64,000 bases of DNA from JAITMY01 sp031553765 (GCA_031553765.1 JAVBKY010000008.1:34742-98741); one strand, 5' to 3'; counted from the first letter of the stretch, positions 16,010 to 25,070 are shown. A program made the numbers and translations. The notes: generated from the sequence alone by a model not told the origin.

Positions 16010-17683
16010 CTATTCGTACGAGAAGCTGCTGCCGCCTATAAATTCGCGAATAACGGAAGTAGGCGGTATTTTGCGCTCATCCTCGGGGTTGATAAACTCA
16101 AAGTAGCTGATAAACTTAAGTAGTCGACAAGCCTCGGCAAACGCAGGATCGTCGGGTGGAACAAGGCGCAGCATGGGTCCGGCGTACTGGCGTAGTATGT
16201 TCAGCTCGTATAGTAGCGACGAGTTAAACATGATATCGGCATTTTCCTGAAACGGAAAAATATTCCTATCCTCTCCACGACGTACGCTTTGCCAGCGGGC
16301 TAATGTGGCGCGGGCGCTGTTACCCCTAAAAAAAGTATCGCGCACCAATCGACGTATCAAACGGTTGTCGGTGGTTGATATGCGGTTGTTTTGGTCAAGG
16401 TTAATGGAGGTGAGCGCCGATGCGTAAATACGGAACTTATTTTTGAGATTTACCGATTCGGTTAGTTTTGGGTTGAGGGCGTGAATACCTTCAATCACCA
16501 GTATATCCTTTTCGTTAAGCGTCATTTTTACGCCCGAGTCAACGCTTTGTCCTGCATCGAAGTTGAACTTAGGAAGGCTTACGGTTTTACCCTGTAGCAG
16601 TTCACCTAGGTGCGTATTGAACAAGTCTAAGTTTAGCGCGTTTACCGATTCAAAATCATGATCTCCATTTTCGTCAATCGGAGTATCTTCGCGATTTACA
16701 AAGTAGTTATCCATTTCAAGCACCTTGGGTGTAAATCCTGCTACTTTAAGCTGTATGGCAAGGCGTTTTGAAGTTGTAGTTTTTCCACTACTCGAAGGGC
16801 CGGCTATAAGTACGACTTTGGTATCGCCCTTGCGCGATGAAATTAAATCGGCTATTTGCCCGTACTTTTTTTCGTGTAACGCTTCGGAGATTTTGATGAG
16901 CTCATCGGCTCCGCGTTGTTGTATCAGCTCGTTGATTTGCCCAACAGTTCCCGCACCCAAAATGTCTGTCCAGTTTTTATGCTCCTGAAAAATGTCGAAC
17001 ATTTTTTTCTGAATCACAATGGGCCCCAATTCGTCGGGATTCTTGGGCTTGGGAAACATGAGCAGCATGCCGTTGTAGTAGGGTGCCAGCCCAAAGTTGA
17101 ACAGGTAGTCGGTGCTGGGTACCAGCGGACCAAAAAAGTGGTCGGCATAGTCGCCTAGGTAGTACACCGAGGTGTAGAGTCTGGCGCGGGTTTGCAGCAG
17201 ACGTGCCTTCTCAATGTAGCCCTGACGCAAAAATATGCTGATAGCTTCGCTGGTGGGTATCTTGGTTTTTACAAAAGGTATATCGTCAATGACAAGCTGA
17301 CGCATGCGCGTGGCAATGGTACCTATCATGGAGGTGTTAATGTCGGTATCTCCATCCAGCTCACAATAAAAACCGTTAGAAACCGAGTGCTCAATATACA
17401 GGTTGAAGTTGGGAAAAGTATCCTTTACCGCGCGCTGCAGTAAAAAGCAAAGCGAACGCTGGTAGGTACGTGTACCGTCGGGGTGTGAAATGTCAATGAA
17501 ATTAACTGTTTGCGGGCCATATACCTCGTGCCACAACTCCTTCAGCTGATTGTTGACATGTGCGGCAATAACAGATGACCCCAACTTTACTTGCATATCC
17601 TGCGCTATTTGCAGTAGCGTGGTTCCCGGCTCGTACGAGCGAATTTCACCGTTGTTTTGGCAGTGTATGTTGATTAACTTCAT
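16010..17683 (-). CDS. TGS / ThrRS-like / uridine kinase-like fusion (nucleoside kinase family)
   Basis: 557 residues. The N-terminal part (about 1-65) resembles a TGS domain. Residues about 70-230 resemble the second additional (editing-like) domain of threonyl-tRNA synthetase. The C-terminal half is a P-loop kinase of the uridine kinase/phosphoribulokinase type, with Walker A GPSSSGKTTTSKR (about 292-304), the acidic substrate loop LEMDNYFVNREDTP and VIEGIHAL. The likely reaction is phosphorylation of a nucleoside, but no member-specific function can be read from the sequence. Its ATG overlaps the uvrA stop codon (ATGA), so the two are translationally coupled. Confidence 0.9.
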   Translation of the reverse strand: MKLINIHCQNNGEIRSYEPGTTLLQIAQDMQVKLGSSVIAAHVNNQLKELWHEVYGPQTVNFIDISHPDGTRTYQRSLCFLLQRAVKDTFPNFNLYIEHSVSNGFYCELDGDTDINTSMIGTIATRMRQLVIDDIPFVKTKIPTSEAISIFLRQGYIEKARLLQTRARLYTSVYYLGDYADHFFGPLVPSTDYLFNFGLAPYYNGMLLMFPKPKNPDELGPIVIQKKMFDIFQEHKNWTDILGAGTVGQINELIQQRGADELIKISEALHEKKYGQIADLISSRKGDTKVVLIAGPSSSGKTTTSKRLAIQLKVAGFTPKVLEMDNYFVNREDTPIDENGDHDFESVNALNLDLFNTHLGELLQGKTVSLPKFNFDAGQSVDSGVKMTLNEKDILVIEGIHALNPKLTESVNLKNKFRIYASALTSINLDQNNRISTTDNRLIRRLVRDTFFRGNSARATLARWQSVRRGEDRNIFPFQENADIMFNSSLLYELNILRQYAGPMLRLVPPDDPAFAEACRLLKFISYFEFINPEDERKIPPTSVIREFIGGSSFSYE

Positions 17684-20600
17684 AGCACTTGTTTTAGGTA
17701 TTGCGCTGTATAGCTTTTCTTATTTTTGCAAACTTCTTCAGGAGTTCCGACACATAGGATTTCGCCACCACCTGCACCACCTTCCGGGCCAAGGTCAATA
17801 ATATGGTCGGCTACTTTTATCACGTCCAAGTTATGCTCAATTACCACTACGGTGTTGCCACGCTCTACCAACTTATTAAGTACGTCAAGCAGCACGCGCA
17901 CGTCCTCAAAGTGAAGCCCGGTGGTGGGTTCATCGAATATGTAAAGCGTGTTACCCGTATCGCGCTTCGCAAGTTCGGTAGCCAACTTTACACGCTGACT
18001 TTCGCCACCGGATAGGGTAGTGCTGGGCTGTCCCAGCGTAATGTAACCTAATCCAACATCTTGTAAAGCCTTTATGTTGCGGTAAATGTTGGGTATGCTT
18101 TCAAAAAATATGACGGCCTGATCAATGGTCATGTTCAGTACGTCGTTAATACTTTTGCCCTTATAGCGTACGGCCAGCGTTTCGTTGTTGTAGCGTCGAC
18201 CGTTGCAAGTTTTGCAAGTTACGTAAACATCGGGTAAAAAGTTCATTTCAATGGTTTGCACACCTGCACCACGACACTCTTCGCAGCGTCCGCCCTTTAC
18301 GTTGAACGAAAAGCGCCCAGCCTTAAAGCCGCGAATTTTGGCATCGGGGGTGGCTTCAAACAGCTTGCGTATATCGCCAAATACGTTGGTGTACGTGGCG
18401 GGGTTCGAGCGTGGGGTGCGACCAATGGGTGACTGGTCAACTTCAATTACCTTATCGATATTTTCAATGCCTTTGATTTCCTTGTAGGGTAAAGGATTTT
18501 GCGATGAACGGTAGAAGTGCTTGCTGAGTATGGGTTGCAGCGTTTCGTTAATGAGCGTTGACTTACCGCTACCCGAAACACCCGTGATGCAAATGAACTT
18601 GCCAAGTGGTAGCTCCAGCGTCACGTTCTTTAGGTTGTTACCCGTAGCGCCTTTTAGTATGAGCGATTTCCCCATTCCCTTACGGCGACAGGCAGGTACT
18701 TCAATCTTTTTTTCGCCCGTAAGATATTGCAGCGTGAGACTCTTTGACCTCTCCCCCTGCCCCTCTCCGCAGGAGAGGGGAGAGTTCCCAGATGCAGAGG
18801 TGTTCCAAATTTTCGAAGGTCTTTCGTCTAGCACTTTTTTTACTTTACGTGCAATGCCAGGCGAATCCTTTAGTATGTCTTCGTTTGAAAAACGAAGAAT
18901 TTCAAATCCATTATTAGCGAGTATATGATTGCGTATTTCGTCATACTCTTTTTGCTCGGGGGTATTGTGAATACCCCCATCAACTTCGATTATTACTCCC
19001 TTGTCGAGTGAGACAAAGTCAACAACAAACGTATCGATGATGTGTTGGCGTCGTATTTTGTAGCCTATTTTATTTGCTCTTAATTCTTCCCAAAGTGCTT
19101 TTTCTGCTTGGGTTAAATGCGAACGCATTTCTTTAGCTGCGGCTTCTAACTTCTTCCAACGTTTTTTATCGGTAGTAAAAAACAACTCTTGATTCTCACA
19201 CTTAGCTTTATCGAGGCTTACGCCCCTCTCCTGTGGAGAGGGGATGGGGGAGAGGTTTTTAAGAATATCGTTAATTTTGCCTTGAAAAATAATTTTTCCT
19301 CCATGCATTCCTGCTCCGGGACCTACGTCTACCACCCAATCAGCAGCGCGCATCATTTCCTCGTCATGCTCTACCACTATGATGGAGTTACCCTCATCGC
19401 GCAGCTTCTTGAGCGAGTCGATGAGGCGCACGTTGTCGCGCTGATGGAGTCCAATGCTGGGCTCATCAAGAATGTACAGCACGTTTACCAGCTTTGAGCC
19501 TATTTGCGTAGCAAGTCGTATGCGCTGGCTTTCACCACCCGACAGCGTGCGGCTGCTACGGCTTAGCGAGAGGTAGTTTAATCCAACGTCAAGCAAAAAT
19601 GATAGGCGACTACGAATTTCCTTAACAATTTCGGATGCTATAGCGCGCTGCTTAGTAGTCAACTTCTTCTCCACCGTGGCAAACCATGCCGATAGCGTGT
19701 CGATATCCATATCGGCCAGCTCGGCTATGTTTTTGTCGGCAATTTTAAAGTAGAGCGCCTCCTCCTTAAGCCGTGTGCCGTGGCATACGGGGCAAGTTTT
19801 GTACGATATGTATTTATCCGCCCAATTCTGGCTGGAGTCATCCTCCTGCTCGTGGCGGCTGGCAACAAAGTTGATTACTCCTTCAAAGTTAAGGTAGTAG
19901 TTGGACGACATACCTATTTTGCTGCCGTCGATGCGGAAGCTCTCCTGCGTGCCGTGAAGCACAGCCTCCATGGCCTCGTCGGATATGCTTTCAATGGGGT
20001 CGGAAAGTGAGAAGCCTAACTTTTTGGCAAGCGCCTCGAGCTGCAAAAAGATGAGGTTGTTTTTCTCGGAACCTAATGGCTCGATACCGCCCTTGCGAAT
20101 ACTTTTTTTCCTATCGGGAATAATTTTATCCACATCCATTTCGGCAACAGTGCCCAAGCCGTTACAGTGCGGGCAGGCGCCTTGCGGCGAGTTAAACGAA
20201 AAAGAGTGTGGTGCGGGCTCATTGTACGAAATGCCTGTGGTGGGACACATGAGGTGGCGGCTGTAGTAGCGCGATTCCTGCGTGTCAATGTTGAGCACCA
20301 TCATGGTGCCGTTGCCCTGCTGCATGGCGCCCACTATGGCGTTGTATAGGCGCTTCTTGTCCTCCTCGCTAGGGATAACTTTATCCACCACCAGCTCCAC
20401 AAAGTGCGTTTTGTAGCGGTCAAGCTTCATGAGGGGCTTCATTTCGCGCACCTCGCCATCTACGCGTACGCTCAGGTAGCCCTTGCGACGTAGCTGCTCA
20501 AACAGCTCTTTGTAGTGACCCTTGCGCCCTTTTACAATGGGGGCAAGTATAAGCAGCTTTGTCCCTTCAAACATTTCAATAATCAGGTTCGCAATCTGCT

Positions 20601-21003
20601 CATCGGTGTAGCGCACCATCTGCTCGCCCGTGTTTTTGGAGTAGGCTATGGCGGCGCGAGCGTAAAGCAAACGTAGGAAGTCGTATATCTCTGTGGTGGT
20701 GCCTACGGTAGAACGCGGGTTCTTCGACGTAGTTTTTTGCTCAATGGAAATAACAGGGCTAAGGCCTGTTATTTTTTCCACATCCGGGCGCTCCATACTG
20801 CCTACAAACTGTCGTGCGTACGACGATAGAGTTTCCATGTAGCGTCGCTGCCCCTCGGCGTAAATGGTATCGAACGCCAGTGACGACTTACCACTACCAC
20901 TCAACCCCGTAATCACCGTAAGGGCGTTGCGCGGAATGGTAACATCGATATTTTTTAGGTTGTGAACGCGTGCGCCCGTAACCTCTATTTTGGTTTCTTC
21001 CAT
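17680..21003 (-). CDS. uvrA: Excinuclease ABC subunit A, carrying an in-frame DUF559 insertion
   Basis: UvrA is the damage-recognition ATPase of nucleotide excision repair. The start at 21003 (MEETKIEVTGARVHNLKNI) is preferred over one 42 bases upstream that would translate a repeat. Total length is 1107 aa against about 940 for the family. ATPase I (GLSGSGKSSLAFDT), signature I (LSGGESQRIRLATQIG), ATPase II (GVSGSGKSTLINET), signature II (LSGGESQRVKLATELA) and the zinc cysteines (CPHC, CPVC, CEECRGAG, CKTC) are all present. Residues about 583-753 are foreign: a DUF559 endonuclease domain enclosed by peptides translated from terminal inverted repeats. The insert lies in the linker between the two ATPase halves, and without it the protein is 937 aa. 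It overlaps the kinase gene by four bases. Confidence 0.97.
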   Translation of the reverse strand: MEETKIEVTGARVHNLKNIDVTIPRNALTVITGLSGSGKSSLAFDTIYAEGQRRYMETLSSYARQFVGSMERPDVEKITGLSPVISIEQKTTSKNPRSTVGTTTEIYDFLRLLYARAAIAYSKNTGEQMVRYTDEQIANLIIEMFEGTKLLILAPIVKGRKGHYKELFEQLRRKGYLSVRVDGEVREMKPLMKLDRYKTHFVELVVDKVIPSEEDKKRLYNAIVGAMQQGNGTMMVLNIDTQESRYYSRHLMCPTTGISYNEPAPHSFSFNSPQGACPHCNGLGTVAEMDVDKIIPDRKKSIRKGGIEPLGSEKNNLIFLQLEALAKKLGFSLSDPIESISDEAMEAVLHGTQESFRIDGSKIGMSSNYYLNFEGVINFVASRHEQEDDSSQNWADKYISYKTCPVCHGTRLKEEALYFKIADKNIAELADMDIDTLSAWFATVEKKLTTKQRAIASEIVKEIRSRLSFLLDVGLNYLSLSRSSRTLSGGESQRIRLATQIGSKLVNVLYILDEPSIGLHQRDNVRLIDSLKKLRDEGNSIIVVEHDEEMMRAADWVVDVGPGAGMHGGKIIFQGKINDILKNLSPIPSPQERGVSLDKAKCENQELFFTTDKKRWKKLEAAAKEMRSHLTQAEKALWEELRANKIGYKIRRQHIIDTFVVDFVSLDKGVIIEVDGGIHNTPEQKEYDEIRNHILANNGFEILRFSNEDILKDSPGIARKVKKVLDERPSKIWNTSASGNSPLSCGEGQGERSKSLTLQYLTGEKKIEVPACRRKGMGKSLILKGATGNNLKNVTLELPLGKFICITGVSGSGKSTLINETLQPILSKHFYRSSQNPLPYKEIKGIENIDKVIEVDQSPIGRTPRSNPATYTNVFGDIRKLFEATPDAKIRGFKAGRFSFNVKGGRCEECRGAGVQTIEMNFLPDVYVTCKTCNGRRYNNETLAVRYKGKSINDVLNMTIDQAVIFFESIPNIYRNIKALQDVGLGYITLGQPSTTLSGGESQRVKLATELAKRDTGNTLYIFDEPTTGLHFEDVRVLLDVLNKLVERGNTVVVIEHNLDVIKVADHIIDLGPEGGAGGGEILCVGTPEEVCKNKKSYTAQYLKQVL
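18747..19256 (-). mobile_element. 510-bp in-frame element encoding a DUF559 nuclease domain, inserted in uvrA
   Basis: The ends are 22-bp imperfect inverted repeats (20 of 22 match): ACCTCTCCCC, three to four variable bases, then CCCTCTCC, at 18747-18768 and 19235-19256. Each end continues into a small hairpin of the form CCCTCTCC / GGAGAGGG. The length is 170 codons with no stop codon in the uvrA frame. The core encodes a DUF559 (Vsr-like, PD-(D/E)XK-type) domain with LTQAEKALWEELR, IRRQHIIDTFVVDFV, GVIIEVDGGIH and GFEILRFSNEDIL. No target-site duplication is evident. Related short elements occur at 37404, 38359 and 50625. That this is mobile is inferred from ends, clean boundaries and relatives. 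Confidence 0.8.
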
Positions 21004-21141
21004 AAAGCCTCTCCTAAATCCTCCCCGAAGGGAAGGACTTGCCAACGCACCTTGCGCACTTGTAGGTAGACAAAGATTTGTATGGCTGTGTAAAATTAAA
21101 ATCGAACAAAAATAACAAAAAACTTACTTATCCACGACTCT

Positions 21142-21180
21142 AGAAGCCCTCCCTTTTGGGGAGGGTTGGGTGGGGCTTCT
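21142..21180. repeat. GC-rich hairpin between uvrA and the transglycosylase gene
   Basis: AGAAGCCCTCCC, a loop and an internal GGGGAGGG, then GGTGGGGCTTCT-like arm. It ends at the stop codon of the transglycosylase gene and may terminate it on the minus strand. A related CTCTCCTAAATCCTCCCC segment lies at 21007-21024, before the uvrA start. Confidence 0.6.
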
Positions 21181-22145
21181 TACTTATAAGCATTTTCCCT
21201 AAATCCAACCTCGGGTACTTTAATATAGTAAGTTTTATTCTGCTTGTTTTGCAGGCTGGCATCGCGAAGCCAGGGGTTAAGTATCTTCAATATTTTGTAG
21301 TTGGTGCTGTTTTGTGCGGCAAAGTCAGCCCAGCTGGGGACGGCAGTATCCACCATTACCTCCTTGTAGCGGTAGGGAGGATACAGCTCGTTGGGACGAA
21401 CATAAAAACCGTACTGTTGAGGGTTGGAAATAATGAGTTTTAGTGCCAATATGCGAAATAAGTAGCGTGAAGTTTCCTCACTCAGGCGCAAGTCGTGGTA
21501 GGAAGTCGATTTTTGCTTTACTACCTGCTGAGTAAGCCCATTGGTACCCATGTTATATGAGGCGGCAGCCATAGTCCAGCTGCCAAAAATATCGTGTGCT
21601 TTAAGCAGAAACTTGCATGCCGCTATGGTTGACTTTTCAATGTGGTAGCGCTCGTCCACCTCGCTGTTTATTTCCATGCCCAGCTCCTTACCTGTGGTTG
21701 GTAGTATTTGCCAAAACCCAACGGCTTTTGCGGGTGATACCAGCTGCTGCAGGCCGCTTTCGGCTGCACAAAGATACTTAAAGTCGTCGGGTACCTTGTA
21801 CTGCTGCAGAATGGGTTCTATAAGCGGAAAAAAACGATTGGAAAGCTTGATAATAAGCAAGGTCTGAGAATGCCAAAACATGTTTACAGTCAGCTCACGC
21901 TCCAAGCTTTCGCGCGTGTCGAAGTTTTCAAGAGGAATATTTTCTCCTGCAAAATCAAGTTTTGCAGGTAGCTCAGGAGTACGAACATTTTGCTGCAAAA
22001 AATACTGCCCGGACGCGTCGTTGAACTCCGGCTGCTTATCTTTTCGGGTAGAAATTCCTTGCCCGTAAACGCTCGCGAGAGATAGATATAAGATGCTCGC
22101 CAGTATGATGTTGTACCTTATGCGGGATGTTTTGAATTGTAGCAT
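21180..22145 (-). CDS. Secreted lytic transglycosylase (SLT/MltD-like)
   Basis: 321 residues. A signal peptide (about 1-28, IILASILYLSLASVYGQG) directs it to the periplasm. The SLT domain covers about residues 115-245, with the catalytic Glu in LCAAESGLQQLV, the motif KAVGFWQILPTTGKELG and the late AAASYNMGTNG. In the family it cleaves the MurNAc-GlcNAc bond of peptidoglycan, forming anhydro-muropeptides. The C-terminal ~70 residues resemble the end of Bacteroidota MltD-type proteins but show no clear LysM repeat. It lies upstream of uvrA on the same strand, separated by about 180 bp. Confidence 0.92.
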   Translation of the reverse strand: MLQFKTSRIRYNIILASILYLSLASVYGQGISTRKDKQPEFNDASGQYFLQQNVRTPELPAKLDFAGENIPLENFDTRESLERELTVNMFWHSQTLLIIKLSNRFFPLIEPILQQYKVPDDFKYLCAAESGLQQLVSPAKAVGFWQILPTTGKELGMEINSEVDERYHIEKSTIAACKFLLKAHDIFGSWTMAAASYNMGTNGLTQQVVKQKSTSYHDLRLSEETSRYLFRILALKLIISNPQQYGFYVRPNELYPPYRYKEVMVDTAVPSWADFAAQNSTNYKILKILNPWLRDASLQNKQNKTYYIKVPEVGFRENAYK

Positions 22146-22476
22146 TATATCAACACAAAATAGGGTAACAAAAGTAGCTATTTATTAGGCGTTTTCGTTC
22201 AGAAAGTAGAGCCAAAAATCTATACTTTGTTAAAATTGAAGTGTGGTGTAAAACTTTTTAACAACTATGCAGATTTACAACGTGTTTGCCTGTTGATAAA
22301 TACTTGAACAGTATAACGCATAGTAAAAATGCCTATACTTGCACCCGGAAATCAGCCGTTTTGAGACTTATTAATGGAGGTTTGTCCCTCGCCATTCCTT
22401 GCCTATGCGTATCTTCGCTCGGGTTGGAAGCGGCAAGTTTTTCAAAAGGCTTTTTGTCAAACAAAAAAAACAACAA
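22146..22476. other. Intergenic region between the transglycosylase and carboxylase genes
   Basis: 331 bp, AT-rich. A TATACTTG at 22334-22341 is one base off the TAnnTTTG -7 box and could promote the carboxylase gene. No structured RNA, repeat or credible small gene was recognised. Confidence 0.5.
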
Positions 22477-24021
22477 ATGGAAAACAAAAAGAAGGTAGAA
22501 GAGCTACAGAAAAAAGCCGAAGAGGCTCAAATGGGTGGCGGAGAGGTGGCCATTGCCAAGCAAAAGGCGATGGGCAAGCTTACTGCTCGCGAGCGTATTT
22601 TACTGCTCGTAGATGAAGGCTCGTTTCACGAGTACGACCTGTTTGTGGAGCACGATGTGCGCGACTTTGGCATGCAAAATAAGAAGCTGGCCGGCGACGG
22701 CGTAATTATTGGTACGGGTACTGTTTACGGTTCACCTATTGCCATTTTTGCGCAGGACTTTACGGTGGCCGGTGGCTCTTTGGGTTCGATGCACGCTCGT
22801 AAGATTACCAAAATTATGGACTACGCGCTGCGTATGCGTATGCCCCTTGTTGGTATCAACGACTCGGGTGGCGCACGTATTCAGGAGGGCGTAAATTCAT
22901 TGGCCGGTTACGGTGAAATCTTCTTCCGCAATACGCTTAACAGCGGTGTAATTCCTCAAATCTCTGTAATCCTCGGCCCATGTGCCGGAGGTGCAGTGTA
23001 CTCACCTGCGCTTACCGACTTCGTATTTGTGGTAGAGAATATTTCAAAGATGTTTATCACCGGTCCCGAGGTTATTAAGACCGTACTTGGTGAAGAAATT
23101 TCAATGGAAGAGTTGGGTGGTGCACGCGTACACAGCGAGGTTACGGGTAACGCTCACTTCTTCTCTAAAACTGAAGAAGATTGCTTTGAGCAAATCAAGA
23201 AGCTCATCACCTTCATTCCTTGGCACAACCAGCGCAAGGCGCTTGCCTTTGAACCCGCTGAGCCTAAGAATGAGTACAAAATTGAGAACATTGTACCCGA
23301 AGATCCTACCAAACCTTATGACGTGCGTAACGTAATTCGCGCGGTGGTGGATAACTCCGATTTCTTCGAAATTCAGGAGTTATGGGCTGCCAACATCGTT
23401 ATTGGTTTTGGTCGTCTGAACGGCGAAACGGTGGGCTTTGTAGCCAATCAGCCTATGGTAATGGCAGGTGTGCTGGATTGCGATTCGGCTGACAAGGCTG
23501 CTCGCTTTATCCGCTACTGCGATGCATTCAACATCCCCATTGTTACCTTCGAGGACTTGCCCGGATACCTTCCCGGTGTTGACCAGGAGCATGCCGGCGT
23601 AATTCGCCACGGTGCTAAGATGCTGTACGCGTACAGCGAAGCTACCGTAGCGAAGATTACCATCATTTTGCGTAAGGCTTACGGTGGTGGCTACATTGCC
23701 ATGAACTCGCGCCACCTGCGCGCTGACTTTGTGTTTGCATGGCCGCACGCCGAGATTGCCGTGATGGGCCCCGAAGGCGCAGCTAACATTATTTTCAAGA
23801 AAGAAATTACCGAAGCTGAAGATCCCAACGAAATGCGCAAGCTGAAGGTGGCTGAGTACCGCGAAAAGTTTGCCAACCCCTACGTTGCAGCATCAAAGGG
23901 CTACATTGACTCGGTAATTAATCCTAAGGATACACGCAAATTCTTGTTGCACGCCCTTAAGGTGTCGGTGAGCAAGAACGCGCAAATGCCACATCGTAAG
24001 CACGGGATTCCTCCGTTTTAA
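22477..24021 (+). CDS. Acyl-CoA carboxylase beta (carboxyltransferase) subunit, propionyl-/methylmalonyl-CoA type
   Basis: 514 residues from the ATG at 22477; upstream in-frame codons do not match the family. It is a crotonase-fold carboxyltransferase like PccB/MmdA, moving CO2 between biotin and propionyl-CoA or a similar acyl-CoA. Both halves are complete: the N-terminal one with AMGKLTARERI, GVNDSGGARIQEGV-type LVGINDSGGARIQEG and GPCAGGAVYSPA, and the C-terminal one with EDLPGYLPGVDQEHAGVIRH and YGGGYIAMNSR. The biotin carrier protein gene follows. No biotin carboxylase or membrane decarboxylase gene is adjacent, so carboxylase versus sodium-pump decarboxylase cannot be decided. Confidence 0.94.
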   Translation: MENKKKVEELQKKAEEAQMGGGEVAIAKQKAMGKLTARERILLLVDEGSFHEYDLFVEHDVRDFGMQNKKLAGDGVIIGTGTVYGSPIAIFAQDFTVAGGSLGSMHARKITKIMDYALRMRMPLVGINDSGGARIQEGVNSLAGYGEIFFRNTLNSGVIPQISVILGPCAGGAVYSPALTDFVFVVENISKMFITGPEVIKTVLGEEISMEELGGARVHSEVTGNAHFFSKTEEDCFEQIKKLITFIPWHNQRKALAFEPAEPKNEYKIENIVPEDPTKPYDVRNVIRAVVDNSDFFEIQELWAANIVIGFGRLNGETVGFVANQPMVMAGVLDCDSADKAARFIRYCDAFNIPIVTFEDLPGYLPGVDQEHAGVIRHGAKMLYAYSEATVAKITIILRKAYGGGYIAMNSRHLRADFVFAWPHAEIAVMGPEGAANIIFKKEITEAEDPNEMRKLKVAEYREKFANPYVAASKGYIDSVINPKDTRKFLLHALKVSVSKNAQMPHRKHGIPPF

Positions 24022-24137
24022 ACAAATTCATTAATTCAAAATTTAGAGTTCGGACGGTGTCAGCCTGAGCGAAGCGAAGGATCTCAAATTGGATGAATTT
24101 TAAATAGAGGAAATGTTCAATTAAAACTAAGGAAAAC

Positions 24138-24470
24138 ATGCAAGATAACATTCAACAGAATTTGGTGCCGGGTACAGTACAGGGCATCGACATTGTTTAT
24201 GAAACCAATGTTCCCAAACGCTACTTGGAGCGCAAAAAGTGGGAACGACCCAACCCCAATGCGGTGAAGTCGTTTATTCCCGGCACAATGCAGCAAATAG
24301 TGGTAAAGCAGGGACAAAAGGTGAAAGAAGGCGAGCAGCTGGCAGTATTTGTAGCCATGAAAATGAACAATATCATAGCCGCGCCACATGCAGGTACAGT
24401 AACCGAAATTTGTATAAAAGAAGGCGACCGCATACCTAAGGGTGTGGTGATGTTTGTGGTGGAGCCATAA
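24138..24470 (+). CDS. Biotin carboxyl carrier protein of the acyl-CoA carboxylase
   Basis: 110 residues. The C-terminal ~75 residues form a biotinyl domain with the biotin attachment site AMKMNN (Lys about 78) and flanking glycines of the barrel (FIPGTMQQIVVKQGQKVKEGEQ). The N-terminal ~35 residues form a short tail without the long Ala/Pro linker seen in many carrier proteins. It shuttles carboxybiotin to the carboxyltransferase encoded 116 bp upstream. That gap contains a REP-like fragment at 24065-24084. A terminator follows. Confidence 0.92.
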   Translation: MQDNIQQNLVPGTVQGIDIVYETNVPKRYLERKKWERPNPNAVKSFIPGTMQQIVVKQGQKVKEGEQLAVFVAMKMNNIIAAPHAGTVTEICIKEGDRIPKGVVMFVVEP

Positions 24471-24497
24471 TAGGGCAATACCGCAGTGAAGAAAAAG

Positions 24498-24525
24498 GAG
24501 CAAAGTAATTTTGCTCTTTTTTTTT
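24498..24525 (+). terminator. Rho-independent terminator after the biotin carrier gene
   Basis: GAGCAAA, GTAAT, TTTGCTC followed by nine Ts, 28 bases after the stop codon. Confidence 0.8.
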
Positions 24526-24554
24526 GTATTTTTGTTTGAACTAAAATATGTGTC

Positions 24555-24971
24555 ATGAAATCCTATCGCAAAGAATTAACTTTTAATACCTCGCATCGTC
24601 GCGAATTCATAAATATTACCCCAACCATAGAAGCCTGCTTGCGTGAAAGCGGTATAAAGGAGGGCTTGCTGTTGTGCAACGCCATGCATATTACCGCTAG
24701 CGTGTTTATTAATGACGATGAAAGCGGTTTGCATCACGACTACGAGGTATGGCTTGAAAAATTGGCGCCCGAAAAACCGCACTCGCAGTACCGCCACAAC
24801 GGTTTTGAGGACAATGCCGATGCTCACATGAAGCGCCAAGTAATGGGACGTGAGGTGGTAGTGGCTGTTACCAACGGGCAGCTGGATTTTGGCCCTTGGG
24901 AGCAGATTTTTTACGGTGAGTTCGACGGAAAACGCTCTAAAAGGGTACTCGTGAAGATAATTGGTGATTAA
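24555..24971 (+). CDS. YjbQ family protein (UPF0047)
   Basis: 138 residues, full length for the family. Conserved features are the N-terminal TFNTSHRREFINIT, the middle GLLLCNAMHITASVFINDDE, the His-rich YRHNGFEDNADAHMKRQVMG and the C-terminal GPWEQIFYGEFDGKR. YjbQ proteins have been reported to have weak thiamine phosphate synthase activity; their physiological role is uncertain. It stands alone between a terminator and the rpmH promoter. Confidence 0.92.
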   Translation: MKSYRKELTFNTSHRREFINITPTIEACLRESGIKEGLLLCNAMHITASVFINDDESGLHHDYEVWLEKLAPEKPHSQYRHNGFEDNADAHMKRQVMGREVVVAVTNGQLDFGPWEQIFYGEFDGKRSKRVLVKIIGD

Positions 24972-25039
24972 TTATTTGTCTGTTTATTAGTGTTTTGTGT
25001 TATTTAATTTTTAATTTTTAATTCTTAATTTTTAATTGT

Positions 25040-25070
25040 TTTGTGTTTTTAGGTAAAAGAGCTATCTTTG
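25040..25070 (+). promoter_or_regulatory. Promoter of rpmH
   Basis: -33 TTTG at 25040-25043 and -7 TATCTTTG at 25063-25070 with a 19-bp spacer; 39 bases to the ATG. Just upstream (25006-25037) is a quasi-tandem TTTTTAATTC-type run. Confidence 0.75.

Noticed and set aside
18747..19256. An intein in uvrA
   Set aside because: No splicing block motifs (N-terminal Cys/Ser block, C-terminal HN) are seen at the boundaries; the ends are translated inverted repeats.
21004..21045. An upstream uvrA start adding 14 residues
   Set aside because: The added residues are translated from a CTCTCC/CTCCCC-type repeat and are not part of the UvrA family N terminus.
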